53,813 nt of DNA from an uncultured Bacteroidota bacterium (GCA_902790215.1 CADAQX010000012.1:1-53813); one strand, 5' to 3'; positions 34,610-44,139 are shown, counted from the stretch's first letter. Numbers and translations: made by a program. The notes: generated by a model from the letters alone, not told the origin.

Positions 34610-35533
34610 ATGAAAAAAACATTATTGATTGCCTCTTTGGCATTGACATTCGCTGTTTTCATGGCAGCATGCAATTCTTGCAACTCAAACAAGTTCAAGC
34701 AAGCCGAGAACGGACTGCTATACCGCTTTGAGACCACCAACCCCGAAGGCGCTCAGCCCCAGGCTGGAGACGTGCTGGTTGGCGAACTCCTTCTCCGTCT
34801 GGAGAACGACACCCTGTTCACCAATGTCGGCAATGCCGACCGCATCTTCCAAGTGGCTGAGAGCCCCATGTTCAAAGGCGACATTCTGGAAGGTCTGCTC
34901 ATGATGCATGTTGGCGAGAAGGCCATCTTCAAGATTCCCGCCGACTCTATCGGCAACTTCATGCAGGAGAGCCAGATGCCCCCGATGTACAAGAAGGGTG
35001 CCGGTCAGTTCTTCTACTATGAGATTGCCCTGATGGACATCGTCACCAAGGACGAGCTGGCTCAGGAACAGGCCAACTTCATCGAAGAGATGAACCAGCG
35101 CAAAGAAGAGGAGCCCGCCACGCTGGCCAAGTATATTGCCGACAACAATATCACCGTCAAGCCCACCAAGAGCGGCCTCTACGTCATTGTGAACAAGAAA
35201 GGCACCGGTGCCAAGGTGGCTGCCGGCAAGAAGGTCTCCGTGAACTACACCGGCCGTCTGCTCGACGGTACCCTCTTCGACACCAGCCGCGAGGCCGATG
35301 CCAAAGCTGCCGACAAGGTACAGCCCGGCCGTACCTACGAGCCCCTTACCTACACTGTTGGTGCTCAGTCTATGATTAAGGGTTGGGACGAAGGCATCAT
35401 GGGTCAGCCCGCCGGTAGCGAAATCACCCTTGTTATGCCCTCCGAACTGGCTTACGGTGCACGCGGTGCCGGAAAAGACATCCTGCCCTACAGCCCCCTG
35501 GTGTTCAACCTGACTATCGAATCTGTTGAATAA
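34610..35533 (+). CDS. FKBP-type peptidyl-prolyl isomerase lipoprotein
   Basis: A 307-residue lipoprotein (signal ends FMAACNSC). It has two FKBP units: a degenerate one (about 35-145) and a canonical C-terminal one (about 185-305) with VSVNYTGRLLDGTLFDTS, the GWDEGI segment and PSELAYGARGAG. A helical linker (about 145-180) separates them. It should catalyse cis-trans isomerisation of proline bonds in exported proteins. A good terminator follows, so the unit nrnA-FKBP-FKBP is probably one transcript. Confidence 0.92.
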   Translation: MKKTLLIASLALTFAVFMAACNSCNSNKFKQAENGLLYRFETTNPEGAQPQAGDVLVGELLLRLENDTLFTNVGNADRIFQVAESPMFKGDILEGLLMMHVGEKAIFKIPADSIGNFMQESQMPPMYKKGAGQFFYYEIALMDIVTKDELAQEQANFIEEMNQRKEEEPATLAKYIADNNITVKPTKSGLYVIVNKKGTGAKVAAGKKVSVNYTGRLLDGTLFDTSREADAKAADKVQPGRTYEPLTYTVGAQSMIKGWDEGIMGQPAGSEITLVMPSELAYGARGAGKDILPYSPLVFNLTIESVE

Positions 35534-35547
35534 AGAAACTATGACTA

Positions 35548-35580
35548 TAGATGGCGGATAGTCTCTCTGTCCGCCATCTA
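35548..35580 (+). terminator. Hairpin between the FKBP gene and adk
   Basis: Perfect 11-bp stem TAGATGGCGGA (35548-35558) with TCCGCCATCTA (35570-35580) around an 11-nt loop, followed by TTCATATTTA. The T-run is imperfect, so some read-through into adk is possible. Confidence 0.78.
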
Positions 35581-35603
35581 TTCATATTTAGCACTGCATA
35601 ATC

Positions 35604-36167
35604 ATGAAGAATATTGTCATCTTTGGCGCACCGGGAGCCGGGAAAGGCACCCAAAGCGATTATATTGTTGAACGTTTCGGCCTCCAGCATATCTCCACAG
35701 GCGAGCTGCTGCGAAAAGAAATTGCCGACAAGACCCCTCTGGGTTTACGTATCAAGGACATCATGGATGCCGGACAGCTGGTCAGCGACGACATCGTGGT
35801 GGAGATGATTGACAATGCCATAGCCCACAACGACTGCGGCATTCTCTTCGACGGGTTCCCCCGCAATGTGGCCCAGGCCGAGATTCTTGACAAGCTGCTT
35901 GCAAAGCATGGCCGTACCATCACCTGCATGATACGCCTCGACGTCCCCCGCGAGGAGCTGATACACCGCATGCTGGAGCGCGCCAAGACCAGCGGACGTA
36001 GCGACGACAACGAAGAGACAATCAACCACCGGCTTGTCGAATACGAGAGCAAAACCTTTCCCGTGGCCTCCTACTACAACAAGCAGGGGAAAGAGGTGCT
36101 AATCAACGGACTTGGCGGCATCAAGCGCATTTCGCAGGACATAGCCGCTGCCATCGAAAAGCAATAG
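35604..36167 (+). CDS. adk: Adenylate kinase
   Basis: A 187-residue cytosolic enzyme that converts ATP and AMP to two ADP. The P-loop GAPGAGKGTQ is at about 8-17, the AMP-binding STGELLR at about 32-38, and FDGFPRN at about 83-89. The LID is the short form without zinc cysteines (RAKTSGRSDDNEETINHR, about 129-146). It precedes obg by 59 bp, an order common in Bacteroidetes. Confidence 0.98.
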   Translation: MKNIVIFGAPGAGKGTQSDYIVERFGLQHISTGELLRKEIADKTPLGLRIKDIMDAGQLVSDDIVVEMIDNAIAHNDCGILFDGFPRNVAQAEILDKLLAKHGRTITCMIRLDVPREELIHRMLERAKTSGRSDDNEETINHRLVEYESKTFPVASYYNKQGKEVLINGLGGIKRISQDIAAAIEKQ

Positions 36168-36226
36168 AGCCCTTTATTTCAAGAAACACTTCCTTGTCGA
36201 AAACGTTCCACAAACAGCACTGAATC

Positions 36227-37231
36227 ATGACCTCAAACTTTGTAGACTATGTCAAGATACTTGTCCGCTCCGGCAAAGGCGGCGCCGGCTCGGCTCATCT
36301 GCTGCGTGTAAAATACAACGCCAAAGCAGGGCCTGACGGCGGCGACGGAGGCCGTGGCGGGCATGTAATCCTGCGTGGCAACAGCCAGCGGTGGACCCTC
36401 CTGCATCTGAAATACACCAAGCATGTCTTTGCAGAAAACGGCCAGAACGGAGGCGACAACCTCCGAACCGGGCGCATGGGTGCCGACCAGATACTTGATG
36501 TCCCCTTAGGCTGCATTTGCCGAGATGCCGAGACCGGCGAGTTCTTAGGCGAGGTGACCGAGGACGGACAAGAGGTCATCATTGCCAAAGGCGGTCGCGG
36601 CGGATACGGAAACGACCACTTCAAGTCGCCCACCAATCAGACCCCCCGCTATGCACAGCCCGGCGAACCAGCCATTGAGCGATGGATAATCATCGAACTC
36701 AAGGTGCTGGCAGACGTGGGGCTTGTAGGATTCCCGAATGCAGGCAAATCGACGTTCCTGAGTGTTGTCTCCGCCGCCAAACCGGAGATTGCCGACTACC
36801 CCTTCACCACCCTGGTGCCCAACCTCGGAATTGTCAAGTACCACGAAGACCAATCGTTCTGCATAGCCGACATCCCCGGTATCATAGAGGGCGCCAGCGA
36901 AGGAAAAGGACTTGGGCTCCGCTTTCTGCGACACATAGAACGGAACTCGCTCCTGCTCTTTATGGTCAGTTGTGAACAGCTCGACATTGAGCGGGAATAC
37001 AACATATTGCTTGAAGAGCTGCGCCGATACAACCCGGAGCTGCTTGACAAGCAACGTGTTCTTGCCGTCACGAAAAGCGACATTATCGACGACACCATGA
37101 TGCAGCAGCTGCAGGAGCACATGCCCAAGGACATTGAGACCATATTCATATCCGCCGTTACCGGATACAACATACAGCAGCTGAAAGACATCCTATTCAA
37201 GAGACTGAATGCCGATGACCGACTTGATTGA
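36227..37231 (+). CDS. obg: Ribosome-assembly GTPase Obg/CgtA
   Basis: A 334-residue GTPase for 50S ribosome assembly and stress response. The glycine-rich Obg fold covers about 1-158. The G motifs are G1 GFPNAGKST (168-176), G2 threonines at 194-195, G3 DIPG (215-218) and G4 TKSD (about 287-290). There is no long C-terminal extension. The 3-prime end overlaps the PAP2 gene by 17-23 bp, so the two are cotranscribed. Confidence 0.98.
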   Translation: MTSNFVDYVKILVRSGKGGAGSAHLLRVKYNAKAGPDGGDGGRGGHVILRGNSQRWTLLHLKYTKHVFAENGQNGGDNLRTGRMGADQILDVPLGCICRDAETGEFLGEVTEDGQEVIIAKGGRGGYGNDHFKSPTNQTPRYAQPGEPAIERWIIIELKVLADVGLVGFPNAGKSTFLSVVSAAKPEIADYPFTTLVPNLGIVKYHEDQSFCIADIPGIIEGASEGKGLGLRFLRHIERNSLLLFMVSCEQLDIEREYNILLEELRRYNPELLDKQRVLAVTKSDIIDDTMMQQLQEHMPKDIETIFISAVTGYNIQQLKDILFKRLNADDRLD

Positions 37232-37814
37232 ACTTGACACTTCGGTTTTCTACTGGATTAACCACCACTACAACCCCGTCGCCGACTGGGTGCTGTGGAT
37301 TGCCAGCCAACACTGGGCGTGGGCGTGTGTGCTCATCGTGGCATTCTGCCTCACCACCCTGCGGCGCGAGCCCGGCAAATGGTGGATTGTCCTATTAGGC
37401 ATCCTCTTCTGCTTTTTATTGTCCGACAGAATCTCTGTGCTCTGCTTTAAGGATGTTTTCCAACGGCTGCGCCCATGCCAGACACTGGAAGATGTGCGCA
37501 TGTTCCGTACCTCGTGCGGAGGGCTGTATGGATTCGTGTCTTCCCATGCCGCCAATGTCTTCGCCCTTGCCCTGTTTCTCAGCCTGCGTTTCCGCAAGAA
37601 AGCCGTTCACCGCTGGCTATTCCCGACACTGATTTTCCTTTGGGCGGCCATTGTGTGCTATTCGCGCCCCTATTTAGGAAAGCACTACCCCGGTGATGTC
37701 ATCTGCGGCGCCTTGCTTGGCCTTGTCATTGGAGCCATTGTTTACTTCATCATCCAAGCCATTGACAACATGGCAACTAATGTAATGGACAGAAAAAAAA
37801 GTGCACGACAATGA
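37209..37814 (+). CDS. PAP2-family membrane phosphatase
   Basis: A 201-residue membrane protein with about five helices. The three PAP2 acid-phosphatase motifs are present: KDVFQRLRP (about 79-87), SSHAAN (about 112-117, central His) and [13 protein letters not shown] (about 157-169, second His and Asp). It probably dephosphorylates lipid pyrophosphates such as undecaprenyl pyrophosphate or phosphatidic acid derivatives at the membrane. The start at 37209 overlaps obg by 23 bp; an ATG at 37215 is equally plausible. The stop overlaps a 42-codon frame (ATGA). Confidence 0.9.
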   Translation: MPMTDLIELDTSVFYWINHHYNPVADWVLWIASQHWAWACVLIVAFCLTTLRREPGKWWIVLLGILFCFLLSDRISVLCFKDVFQRLRPCQTLEDVRMFRTSCGGLYGFVSSHAANVFALALFLSLRFRKKAVHRWLFPTLIFLWAAIVCYSRPYLGKHYPGDVICGALLGLVIGAIVYFIIQAIDNMATNVMDRKKSARQ

Positions 37815-37939
37815 AACAAAAATGCAACTTTTACGTTTATAACAGCGTGCTTACTTATTTCAAAGATGTATTTGACGGGACGTCTCCTTTCAAGGGGGCG
37901 TTCTCGTTTTATCAGACCTCATCTCCTTCAAAACAATAA
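37811..37939 (+). CDS. Possible 42-residue small protein
   Basis: An ATG frame overlaps the PAP2 stop by 4 bp (ATGA) and encodes 42 residues rich in aromatic amino acids (YVYNSVLTYFKDVF), ending 12 bp before cvpA. The coupling is the only positive evidence. The same stretch contains an ACGTCTCCTT/AAGGGGGCGT hairpin (about 37880-37902) followed by T-rich sequence, so it could be a terminator or leader region instead. I do not recognise a family. Confidence 0.3.
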   Translation: MKQKCNFYVYNSVLTYFKDVFDGTSPFKGAFSFYQTSSPSKQ

Positions 37940-37951
37940 AACACAGACACA

Positions 37952-38476
37952 ATGAACTTTTTGGACATCATCATCGCCATTCCGCTCATCTTCTTCATCT
38001 ATAAAGGATGGCGTCGTGGCATCATTTTTGAAATTGCCGCCCTGGCGGGAATTCTTGTAGGATGCTGGGCGGCAATCCATCTCTCCACATGGATTGCAGA
38101 GCTCCTCAACCTGCAAGGCGAAGGCTCCATACTCTTTGCTTTCTTCATTGCTTTTATGGGAGCCGTTGTGGGGGCCTATTTTCTGGGCAAAATGGTCGAA
38201 GGGCTTGTTAAAATGGTCAAAGCACAATTCCTCAACAAGCTGCTGGGGTCGCTGGCCGGAATGCTCAAATGCCTGCTTGTCATCAGCATTCTGCTCAACT
38301 TCATCCTGCTCATCGACCATAATCATGTAATCATCACCCCAAAGGCTCAGGAAGAGAGCGTCCTCTATAAACCCACCTATAAAATCGGCAACAAACTCTC
38401 CGCCTCGCTGAAGACCTATCTTGTCAAGAAACGCGAAGAACTGGCCAGCAAGAACAACCCCGAAAACCCATGCTGA
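37952..38476 (+). CDS. cvpA: CvpA-family inner-membrane protein
   Basis: A 174-residue protein with four transmembrane segments (about 1-15, 25-50, 62-88, 100-125), with LDIIIAIPLIFFIYKGWRRG at the start and the RRG-type turn of CvpA proteins. The C-terminal about 45 residues are polar and basic, likely cytosolic. The family is linked to colicin V production and envelope stress; the molecular role is unclear. It overlaps the dus gene by 7 bp. Confidence 0.85.
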   Translation: MNFLDIIIAIPLIFFIYKGWRRGIIFEIAALAGILVGCWAAIHLSTWIAELLNLQGEGSILFAFFIAFMGAVVGAYFLGKMVEGLVKMVKAQFLNKLLGSLAGMLKCLLVISILLNFILLIDHNHVIITPKAQEESVLYKPTYKIGNKLSASLKTYLVKKREELASKNNPENPC

Positions 38477-39411
38477 TTCTCGCACCAATGCAGGGACTCA
38501 CCGAGCTTTTGTTCAGGAAAGTGTACCACAAATGCTTTCCGGGAGCACTCGACTATGCCATATCCCCTTTCCTATCCCTTACCCATGGCAATCTGGCCGA
38601 AGCATGGGATAAGATCGACGACGTGCTGCCCGAGCCCAACTGCGATTCCATACCCGTGGTTCCTCAGATTCTGGGCAAAGAGCCTGTGGAATTTATCGAA
38701 CTCGCCAACCGGCTCCACGAGATTGGCTACAACGAGATTAACTGGAACATCGGCTGCCCCATGCGGCGCGTCACCGCCAAACACCGTGGCAGCGGCATAC
38801 TCCCCTACCCCGACGAAGTAAACAGCATTCTCAGCCAAATAATCCCTCATCTGAAGCCCCGGCTAAGTGTCAAGATGCGCCTCGGTCTGAAATCCCCTGA
38901 TGAAATCTTCGACCTCATTCCCATCCTCAACGACTACCCCCTACTCAATGTCACCATTCATCCCCGCACAGGCCGCCAACAATACACCGGCCAGGTAGAC
39001 CTCGACACCTTCAGCCGGGCACTGCCACTCATTCGCCACAAAGTCATATACAACGGCGACATCTGCACTCCCGCCGACTTCCGCCGTATCAGCCAGCGGT
39101 TTCCCATTGTTCACGACTTCATGATTGGGCGTGGCATACTCTACGACCCTCTGCTCCCCCTCAAAATTAAAAACGACCAACCCGATGACCTCGATGCAAC
39201 CCTCCACTTTGCCCAGGAGCTGCTCCATTCCGTCAACGCACTCCCCATCCGAGAGGAAAGCCGGATGCGCAAAGTCAAAGAATATTGGTGCCTTATACGC
39301 CGTAGCCTCCCAATCACCGAGCAACAGGCCATGACTGTCCTCCATGCCCAAACCCCGCGAGATACAACCGCACGCATACACGACCTGCTCCAATCTCTAA
39401 AAAAATATTAA
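38470..39411 (+). CDS. dus: tRNA-dihydrouridine synthase
   Basis: A 313-residue flavoenzyme that reduces uridine to dihydrouridine in tRNA. The FMN-barrel start APMQGLTE (5-12), the catalytic cysteine C96 in NIGCPMRRVTAKHRGSG, the phosphate-binding IHPRTGRQQYTGQ (about 162-174) and YNGDI (about 196-200) are all visible. It fits the DusA/DusC-like branch; which uridine it modifies is not clear. Its ATG overlaps the cvpA stop. Confidence 0.93.
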   Translation: MLILAPMQGLTELLFRKVYHKCFPGALDYAISPFLSLTHGNLAEAWDKIDDVLPEPNCDSIPVVPQILGKEPVEFIELANRLHEIGYNEINWNIGCPMRRVTAKHRGSGILPYPDEVNSILSQIIPHLKPRLSVKMRLGLKSPDEIFDLIPILNDYPLLNVTIHPRTGRQQYTGQVDLDTFSRALPLIRHKVIYNGDICTPADFRRISQRFPIVHDFMIGRGILYDPLLPLKIKNDQPDDLDATLHFAQELLHSVNALPIREESRMRKVKEYWCLIRRSLPITEQQAMTVLHAQTPRDTTARIHDLLQSLKKY

Positions 39412-39452
39412 CAACACAAAATAAAAGCATCAAAAACACGTTACCAACTTTA

Positions 39453-40451
39453 ATGAAACGACGAATCCTTTATATCATCCTCTTTCTGCCGCTGCTTATG
39501 GCAACAGTAGGCTGTCATAACGACAGACCTGCAGACGACATGACCGACGAGGAAATCCTCAATGTGCTTGACATCAAAATCCACAAACACCCCAAAGACG
39601 ACAACCTCTACTACGACCGTGCCAAAATCTATCTGAAACTCGACCGCGTCAATGATGCCATCGCCGACCTGAGCCGCGCCGTATCCATCAACGACAAGGA
39701 AATCAAATACCATATGCTTCTCGGCGATGCCTACTTCGCCAACGGTGACGTAGAGCACAGCTACAAAAGCCTCCAGCGTGCACTCGAACTGGAGCCCGAA
39801 AGCCAGGAGGCCTACCTCAAACTCGGCGAGATAGCCTATTACAGCCGTGACTACGACCGTGCCATGGACAATCTCGGCAAAGTCACCGCCAAAGACCCGC
39901 AGAACCGCACTGCCCTCTTCATGAAAGGCTTTATATACAAAGAAACCGGCGACACCGCCAATGCCATCCAGCTACTGCGCAAAGTCTGCGACCTCTACCC
40001 CGACTATGAACCCGCCTTCGAGGAACTGGGCATGCTCTTTGCCTCACGCCACGACCCGATGGCTCTCGAATATCTCGGCACAGCCCTCCGGATTGAGCCC
40101 CAGAACACCAACGCCCTCTATGGTATGGCCATGTACTACCAAGAGCTCAACAAACCCGAAAAGGCCGAGGAAATCTACAAACAAATCCTCGACATCAACG
40201 ACAACCACAAGGAGGCCTGGCACAACCGCGGATACATCGAAATGTTCACCTACGGAGACTACCCCGAAGCCATCAACTATCTCACCCGAGCCATCCAGTG
40301 CGACAGCTCTTTCATCGAGGCTTGGACCAACCGGGGCTGTGCCTACGAACTCATGGGTGACAAACAGCATGCACGCGAAGACTTCCAGTCGGCCCTGCAA
40401 CTCGACCACACCTTCCAGCCCGCCATCGACGGTCTGAGCCGTGTCAAATAA
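39453..40451 (+). CDS. Tetratricopeptide-repeat lipoprotein
   Basis: A 332-residue lipoprotein (signal MKRRILYIILFLPLLMATVGC, C21) with about eight tandem TPR units filling residues 40-330 (for example YYDRAKIYLKLDRVNDAIAD and AWTNRGCAYELMGDKQHARE). TPR proteins act as docking scaffolds in periplasmic complexes; no enzyme domain is present. It lies between dus and pyrB on the same strand, with about 40 bp gaps, so it may belong to a long transcript. Specific partner unknown. Confidence 0.88.
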   Translation: MKRRILYIILFLPLLMATVGCHNDRPADDMTDEEILNVLDIKIHKHPKDDNLYYDRAKIYLKLDRVNDAIADLSRAVSINDKEIKYHMLLGDAYFANGDVEHSYKSLQRALELEPESQEAYLKLGEIAYYSRDYDRAMDNLGKVTAKDPQNRTALFMKGFIYKETGDTANAIQLLRKVCDLYPDYEPAFEELGMLFASRHDPMALEYLGTALRIEPQNTNALYGMAMYYQELNKPEKAEEIYKQILDINDNHKEAWHNRGYIEMFTYGDYPEAINYLTRAIQCDSSFIEAWTNRGCAYELMGDKQHAREDFQSALQLDHTFQPAIDGLSRVK

Positions 40452-40491
40452 CCCACAGCAAAACAATAACAAATCAATATATCAAAATATC

Positions 40492-41409
40492 ATGAGCACA
40501 CTAAAAGGACGCAACCTCATTTCCATCACCGACTTCTCCAAAGAAGAATACATCGAGGTGCTGGACATTGCCGAAGGTTTTGAGAAGAACCCCAAGCAGC
40601 GCATTCTTAGCGACAAAGTTGTCGCCACCCTCTTCTTCGAGCCCTCCACCCGCACACGCCTGAGCTTCGAGAGCGCAGCCAACCAGCTCGGCGCACGCAT
40701 CATCGGTTTCAGCGACCCCGGCGGAACCAGTGTACAAAAGGGCGAATCGCTCCACGACACCATCGTTATGGTATCGAGCTATGCCGACCTCATCGTCATG
40801 CGCAACCCCAAGGAAGGGTCCTCGCGCTACGCTTCCGAAGTGTCCACCGTACCCGTCATCAACGCCGGCGACGGTGCCAACCAGCATCCCACCCAGTGCA
40901 TGCTCGACCTCTACTCCATCCGCAAAACACAGGGCACTCTTGAAAATCTCAACATCGCCTGTGTCGGCGACCTCAAGTATGGCCGCACCGTACACTCCCT
41001 CGTTCAGGCCATGTGCAACTTCAACGCCACCTTCCACCTCGTATCCCCCACTGAGCTCAAGCTCCCGTCCTCTGTCAAGATGAGCATCAAGGATGCCGGA
41101 CTCAATTATTACCAGTACACCGACCTGCAGAGTGTTATACCGATGGCCGACATCATCTACATGACCCGCGTCCAACGCGAGCGTTTCCCGGACCCGTTAG
41201 AATACGAGCGTGTCAAAGACAGCTGCATCCTCTCCGCCTCCATGCTCAAAGGCTGCAAGCCCAACATGCGTGTCCTGCACCCGCTGCCGCGCGTCAACGA
41301 GATTACCACCGATGTGGACACCACACCCTATGCCTACTACTTCCGCCAGGCTCAAAACGGGGTCTATGTCCGCCAGGCTCTCATGGCCGCCATTCTCGGT
41401 GCCAAATAA
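40492..41409 (+). CDS. pyrB: Aspartate carbamoyltransferase catalytic subunit
   Basis: A 305-residue enzyme of pyrimidine synthesis, joining carbamoyl phosphate and aspartate. The carbamoyl-phosphate site FEPSTRTRLSFESA (about 47-60), the HPTQ loop (about 130-133) and the LHPLPRVNEI loop (about 260-269) are intact. I chose the ATG at 40492 rather than a GTG at 40441 that overlaps the TPR gene, because it gives the normal family length and start. pyrI follows 42 bp later, forming the regulated two-subunit enzyme. Confidence 0.97.
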   Translation: MSTLKGRNLISITDFSKEEYIEVLDIAEGFEKNPKQRILSDKVVATLFFEPSTRTRLSFESAANQLGARIIGFSDPGGTSVQKGESLHDTIVMVSSYADLIVMRNPKEGSSRYASEVSTVPVINAGDGANQHPTQCMLDLYSIRKTQGTLENLNIACVGDLKYGRTVHSLVQAMCNFNATFHLVSPTELKLPSSVKMSIKDAGLNYYQYTDLQSVIPMADIIYMTRVQRERFPDPLEYERVKDSCILSASMLKGCKPNMRVLHPLPRVNEITTDVDTTPYAYYFRQAQNGVYVRQALMAAILGAK

Positions 41410-41451
41410 CAACCAAACAATTCACTATTCACCAGACACAAATCACATACC

Positions 41452-41913
41452 ATGGATACAAAAAAAGAACTCGTCGTCTCCGCTATCGAGAACGGCACAG
41501 TAATTGACCATATCCCCACCGAGGCCGTCTATCGCGTCATCCGCATCCTAGGCCTGGAAGACTACAAAGACGAAGTGCTCATAGGCAACTACCTTCAAAG
41601 CCCCAAACTGGGCCGCAAAGGCATTATCAAAATCAAAAACAAGCACTTCACCAAGGACGAAGTGAGCAAAGTAGCCCTTGTGGCGCCCTTTGTCACCATC
41701 ATCACCATCAAGGACTACAAGGTCATTGAGAAATTTGCCACCGAAATCCCCGACCACGTGGAAAACTTTGTCAAATGCGCCAACCCCAAGTGCATCACCA
41801 ACGCCGAGGCTGTACCCACCAAGTTTGACATCGTCGACAAGGAGAACCTCAAACTCCGCTGCCACTATTGCGAGAAATTCACCACCAAGGAAACCATCCA
41901 CTTCATCCAGTAG
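41452..41913 (+). CDS. pyrI: Aspartate carbamoyltransferase regulatory subunit
   Basis: A 153-residue regulatory subunit that binds nucleotides and modulates PyrB. The N-terminal allosteric domain (about 1-97) is followed by a zinc domain (about 100-153) with the four cysteines in CANPKC and LRCHYC. It follows pyrB on the same strand, the usual pairing. Confidence 0.97.
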   Translation: MDTKKELVVSAIENGTVIDHIPTEAVYRVIRILGLEDYKDEVLIGNYLQSPKLGRKGIIKIKNKHFTKDEVSKVALVAPFVTIITIKDYKVIEKFATEIPDHVENFVKCANPKCITNAEAVPTKFDIVDKENLKLRCHYCEKFTTKETIHFIQ

Positions 41914-41963
41914 ACAACTCCGGCACAATGGCCGTCCCGCCATGCGCCAAAAACAGGACTATC

Positions 41964-42347
41964 ATGAAAAAGTACTACGTATCCCTCATTCTGCTGACCA
42001 TTGTCTTGATTGTGGCTGCTTTCTGCACATTGTGGTTCGCACAGGGCGTGTTCCAGACCATTATGCCGTTCATCCCGCTCTACTTTGCCGTCATCACCGG
42101 ACTGCAGCACTATGCCGTGGTCAAAAGTTTCTATAAAGACCCGCGCACCTTTGTCAAGAACTTCCTCGGACTCACTGTCGGCACCCTCTTCCTTCACCTT
42201 GTTGTCATCTGCACTTGGTCCCTCACCCACATCCCCGAAGCCCGCACCTTCATCCTGGCTTTCTGCATCTGCTACATCGCCTACCTGACCTTCGAGACCA
42301 TCGCCTTGATTCTCCTTATCAAGCAACAACGCAAACAACAAAAATAG
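41964..42347 (+). CDS. Small four-helix membrane protein
   Basis: A 127-residue protein with four transmembrane segments (about 4-24, 31-50, 65-90, 95-118) and a basic C-terminal tail (KQQRKQQK). The pattern recalls the AtpI-like small membrane protein encoded next to atpB in many Bacteroidetes, but the similarity is by eye only and atpB is 30 kb away. The ATG at 41964 was preferred over a start inside pyrI. It is followed by a strong terminator, so it probably ends the pyr transcript. Confidence 0.65.
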   Translation: MKKYYVSLILLTIVLIVAAFCTLWFAQGVFQTIMPFIPLYFAVITGLQHYAVVKSFYKDPRTFVKNFLGLTVGTLFLHLVVICTWSLTHIPEARTFILAFCICYIAYLTFETIALILLIKQQRKQQK

Positions 42348-42383
42348 CCAACTCTCCGCCGTTCACCGCGAGCGGCACACAAC

Positions 42384-42420
42384 AAAAAGGGCAGCCACCA
42401 CCAAGTGACTGCCTTTTTTT
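42384..42420. terminator. Bidirectional terminator between convergent genes
   Basis: Stem AAAAAGGGCAGCCAC with GTGACTGCCTTTTTTT (one mismatch, 6-nt loop) ends in T-rich runs on both strands. It serves the pyr transcript on plus and the T9SS gene on minus. Confidence 0.88.
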
Positions 42421-42434
42421 TCGTCCCTACAGGT

Positions 42435-43907
42435 TTACCGGTTTACTAATTTCTTATACACCACACCCTGCGGAGTCTGGAGTGCAACAACATAAACTCC
42501 TGCACGGGGCAAAGCCAGAGTAATGCTGTCGCCCGACACCTTGCGGGACTCCTCCACCTGACCTGTTACACTGTAAAGTGTCATCCAGCTTACAGGCACA
42601 CCGCCAAACTCCACTGTGCAGTGTCCCTTGGCAGGGTTGGGGCTAAGTTTCACCTGCCGGGCATACACCTCGTCTATCGACTGGTCGTGGGGTGTGACCG
42701 TATCAGTGGTGAACTGCAAGAAACCCCAGAAACTGGTAGCCGTGTCACCACACTCCGAGCGCACATAGAAGTCATACGTTGTGCCAGGGGTCAAATTGGT
42801 CAAGTAAACCACACTGTCCATGACAGCTGCCCGTATGCCTCGACCACGTACAAAACCTGCCTCGCCATACTCAATCATCCACTTGTCGGGAACCACTGTG
42901 TTGTGCCATTTCACCATTGCCATAACCTGGTTTTTGTGATCCACCTCCACATCATACACCCTGCCGCACGAACCGTCATACTGCACCAATATCAAGCTGT
43001 CGATATACAGCCTCGACCCCCTAGCGCGGTTCTTTCCGTTAGTCGACGACAAAGCAATAATCACCATCGAATCAGCCTCGACAAAAGCATACTCGGCCGG
43101 GAAATACTCGTTCAAAGTATAATATTCCATGTAGAAGGGCTCGTAATTCACAGTGTCGAACAACTGAAACAGATTCTTCGACCCTGCGCCCACCAGCATG
43201 CGCTTGCCCAATTCCTGGTTATAATAAGTACCCAGAGCCAGCACCGTGGCATTGTCGTCGATATCGCCGCTGCCATTGCCGTCTACATACTTGAACATAC
43301 CCCTCAGCTGCTTGGGCTCAAATCCGTTCAACGGGAATCCGCCAGTGATATAATCATTCAAGTCGGACGTGTCAATCATATCCAACAGCCACGAGAGATC
43401 ACTGCCCCCCTCCGAAGCACGTTCCATCAACGGAAGAATCCGCATCAAATCCACCTCTGCATTCACAATCACCGACGGGATAACCTCGCCCAGCAGCGAT
43501 GAATCAATAAACGAAGTGGCCAGCGAATAGGCTATAGGCGAAAGTACATCTTCCAACAGGAACGACTCGGCCACCAAACCCGAATGTCCTTGCGGGGCAG
43601 TCAACGTGTCGCGCGAAATCTTGGCCACCGGCACAGAGAAGTTCAACGGCAGCGTGAAACCGGAATAACTCACCGTGTCATTCACCGAATAGGTAGGCAC
43701 GTGCCATCCCTCGGGCAGCGTATACGAGCCATACAGCGGGACTGGCAGGAAACCCATCAAAATGGTGGTATCACCGGGATAATCATTCCAAATCTCAAAA
43801 TCGCCCATTGGCACTGGAACAATCGAATCTGTGGTCTGTGCCTGCATCCTGCCCATCTGGCCGGCAACCAGCGCACACACTGCAATAATTAAAAAGAACT
43901 TCTTCAT
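42435..43907 (-). CDS. Secreted T9SS cargo protein with PCMD-like and fibronectin-like regions
   Basis: A 490-residue exported protein. After the signal peptide (1 to about 24, ending MQAQ) comes a region (about 30-300) with GDFEIWNDYPG and the PCMD-like, jelly-roll type features of Bacteroidetes surface proteins, then a fibronectin type III-like segment (about 305-400, LTPGTTYDFYVRSECGD) and a C-terminal type A sorting domain (about 415-490, KLSPNPAKG ... YKKLVNR). The sorting domain sends it through the type IX system to the outer surface. The ATG at 43907 was chosen; a TTG lies 2 codons upstream. Substrate unknown. Confidence 0.85.
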   Translation of the reverse strand: MKKFFLIIAVCALVAGQMGRMQAQTTDSIVPVPMGDFEIWNDYPGDTTILMGFLPVPLYGSYTLPEGWHVPTYSVNDTVSYSGFTLPLNFSVPVAKISRDTLTAPQGHSGLVAESFLLEDVLSPIAYSLATSFIDSSLLGEVIPSVIVNAEVDLMRILPLMERASEGGSDLSWLLDMIDTSDLNDYITGGFPLNGFEPKQLRGMFKYVDGNGSGDIDDNATVLALGTYYNQELGKRMLVGAGSKNLFQLFDTVNYEPFYMEYYTLNEYFPAEYAFVEADSMVIIALSSTNGKNRARGSRLYIDSLILVQYDGSCGRVYDVEVDHKNQVMAMVKWHNTVVPDKWMIEYGEAGFVRGRGIRAAVMDSVVYLTNLTPGTTYDFYVRSECGDTATSFWGFLQFTTDTVTPHDQSIDEVYARQVKLSPNPAKGHCTVEFGGVPVSWMTLYSVTGQVEESRKVSGDSITLALPRAGVYVVALQTPQGVVYKKLVNR

Positions 43908-43948
43908 ATACAATAAAATATAAGTTTAATAACCATTTATTCAAACTG

Positions 43949-43978
43949 CAAATATACAACTTTTTTTGCTAATTCAAA
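43949..43978 (-). promoter_or_regulatory. Promoter of the T9SS gene
   Basis: On the minus strand a -33 TTTG (43978-43975), an 18-bp spacer and -7 TATATTTG (43956-43949), 42 bp upstream of the ATG. It overlaps the divergent promoter of tRNA-Ser. Confidence 0.75.
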
Positions 43979-43995
43979 AAAAAGTAGTACCTTTG
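43965..43995 (+). promoter_or_regulatory. Promoter of tRNA-Ser
   Basis: TTTG at -33 (43965-43968), exactly 19 bp, then TACCTTTG at -7 (43988-43995). It shares bases with the divergent promoter of the T9SS gene, so polymerases at the two would compete. Confidence 0.85.
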
Positions 43996-44043
43996 CATCA
44001 CCAATCGAGAGAGCAAACCACTCATTACTCATTGAAAATCAAA

Positions 44044-44130
44044 GGAGAGGTGCCGGAGTGGTCGAACGGGGCGGTCTCGAAAACCGTTGACCAGCTTGCT
44101 GGTCCCAGGGTTCGAATCCCTGCCTCTCCG
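44044..44130 (+). tRNA. tRNA-Ser (CGA)
   Basis: Acceptor arm GGAGAGG pairs with CCTCTCC; the anticodon loop CTCGAAA gives anticodon CGA (reads UCG). A long variable arm (GACCAGCTTGCTGGTC) and the T-loop GGTTCGAATCCC are typical of serine tRNA. Discriminator G; no CCA is encoded. Confidence 0.97.
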
Positions 44131-44139
44131 CTGAAAAAG

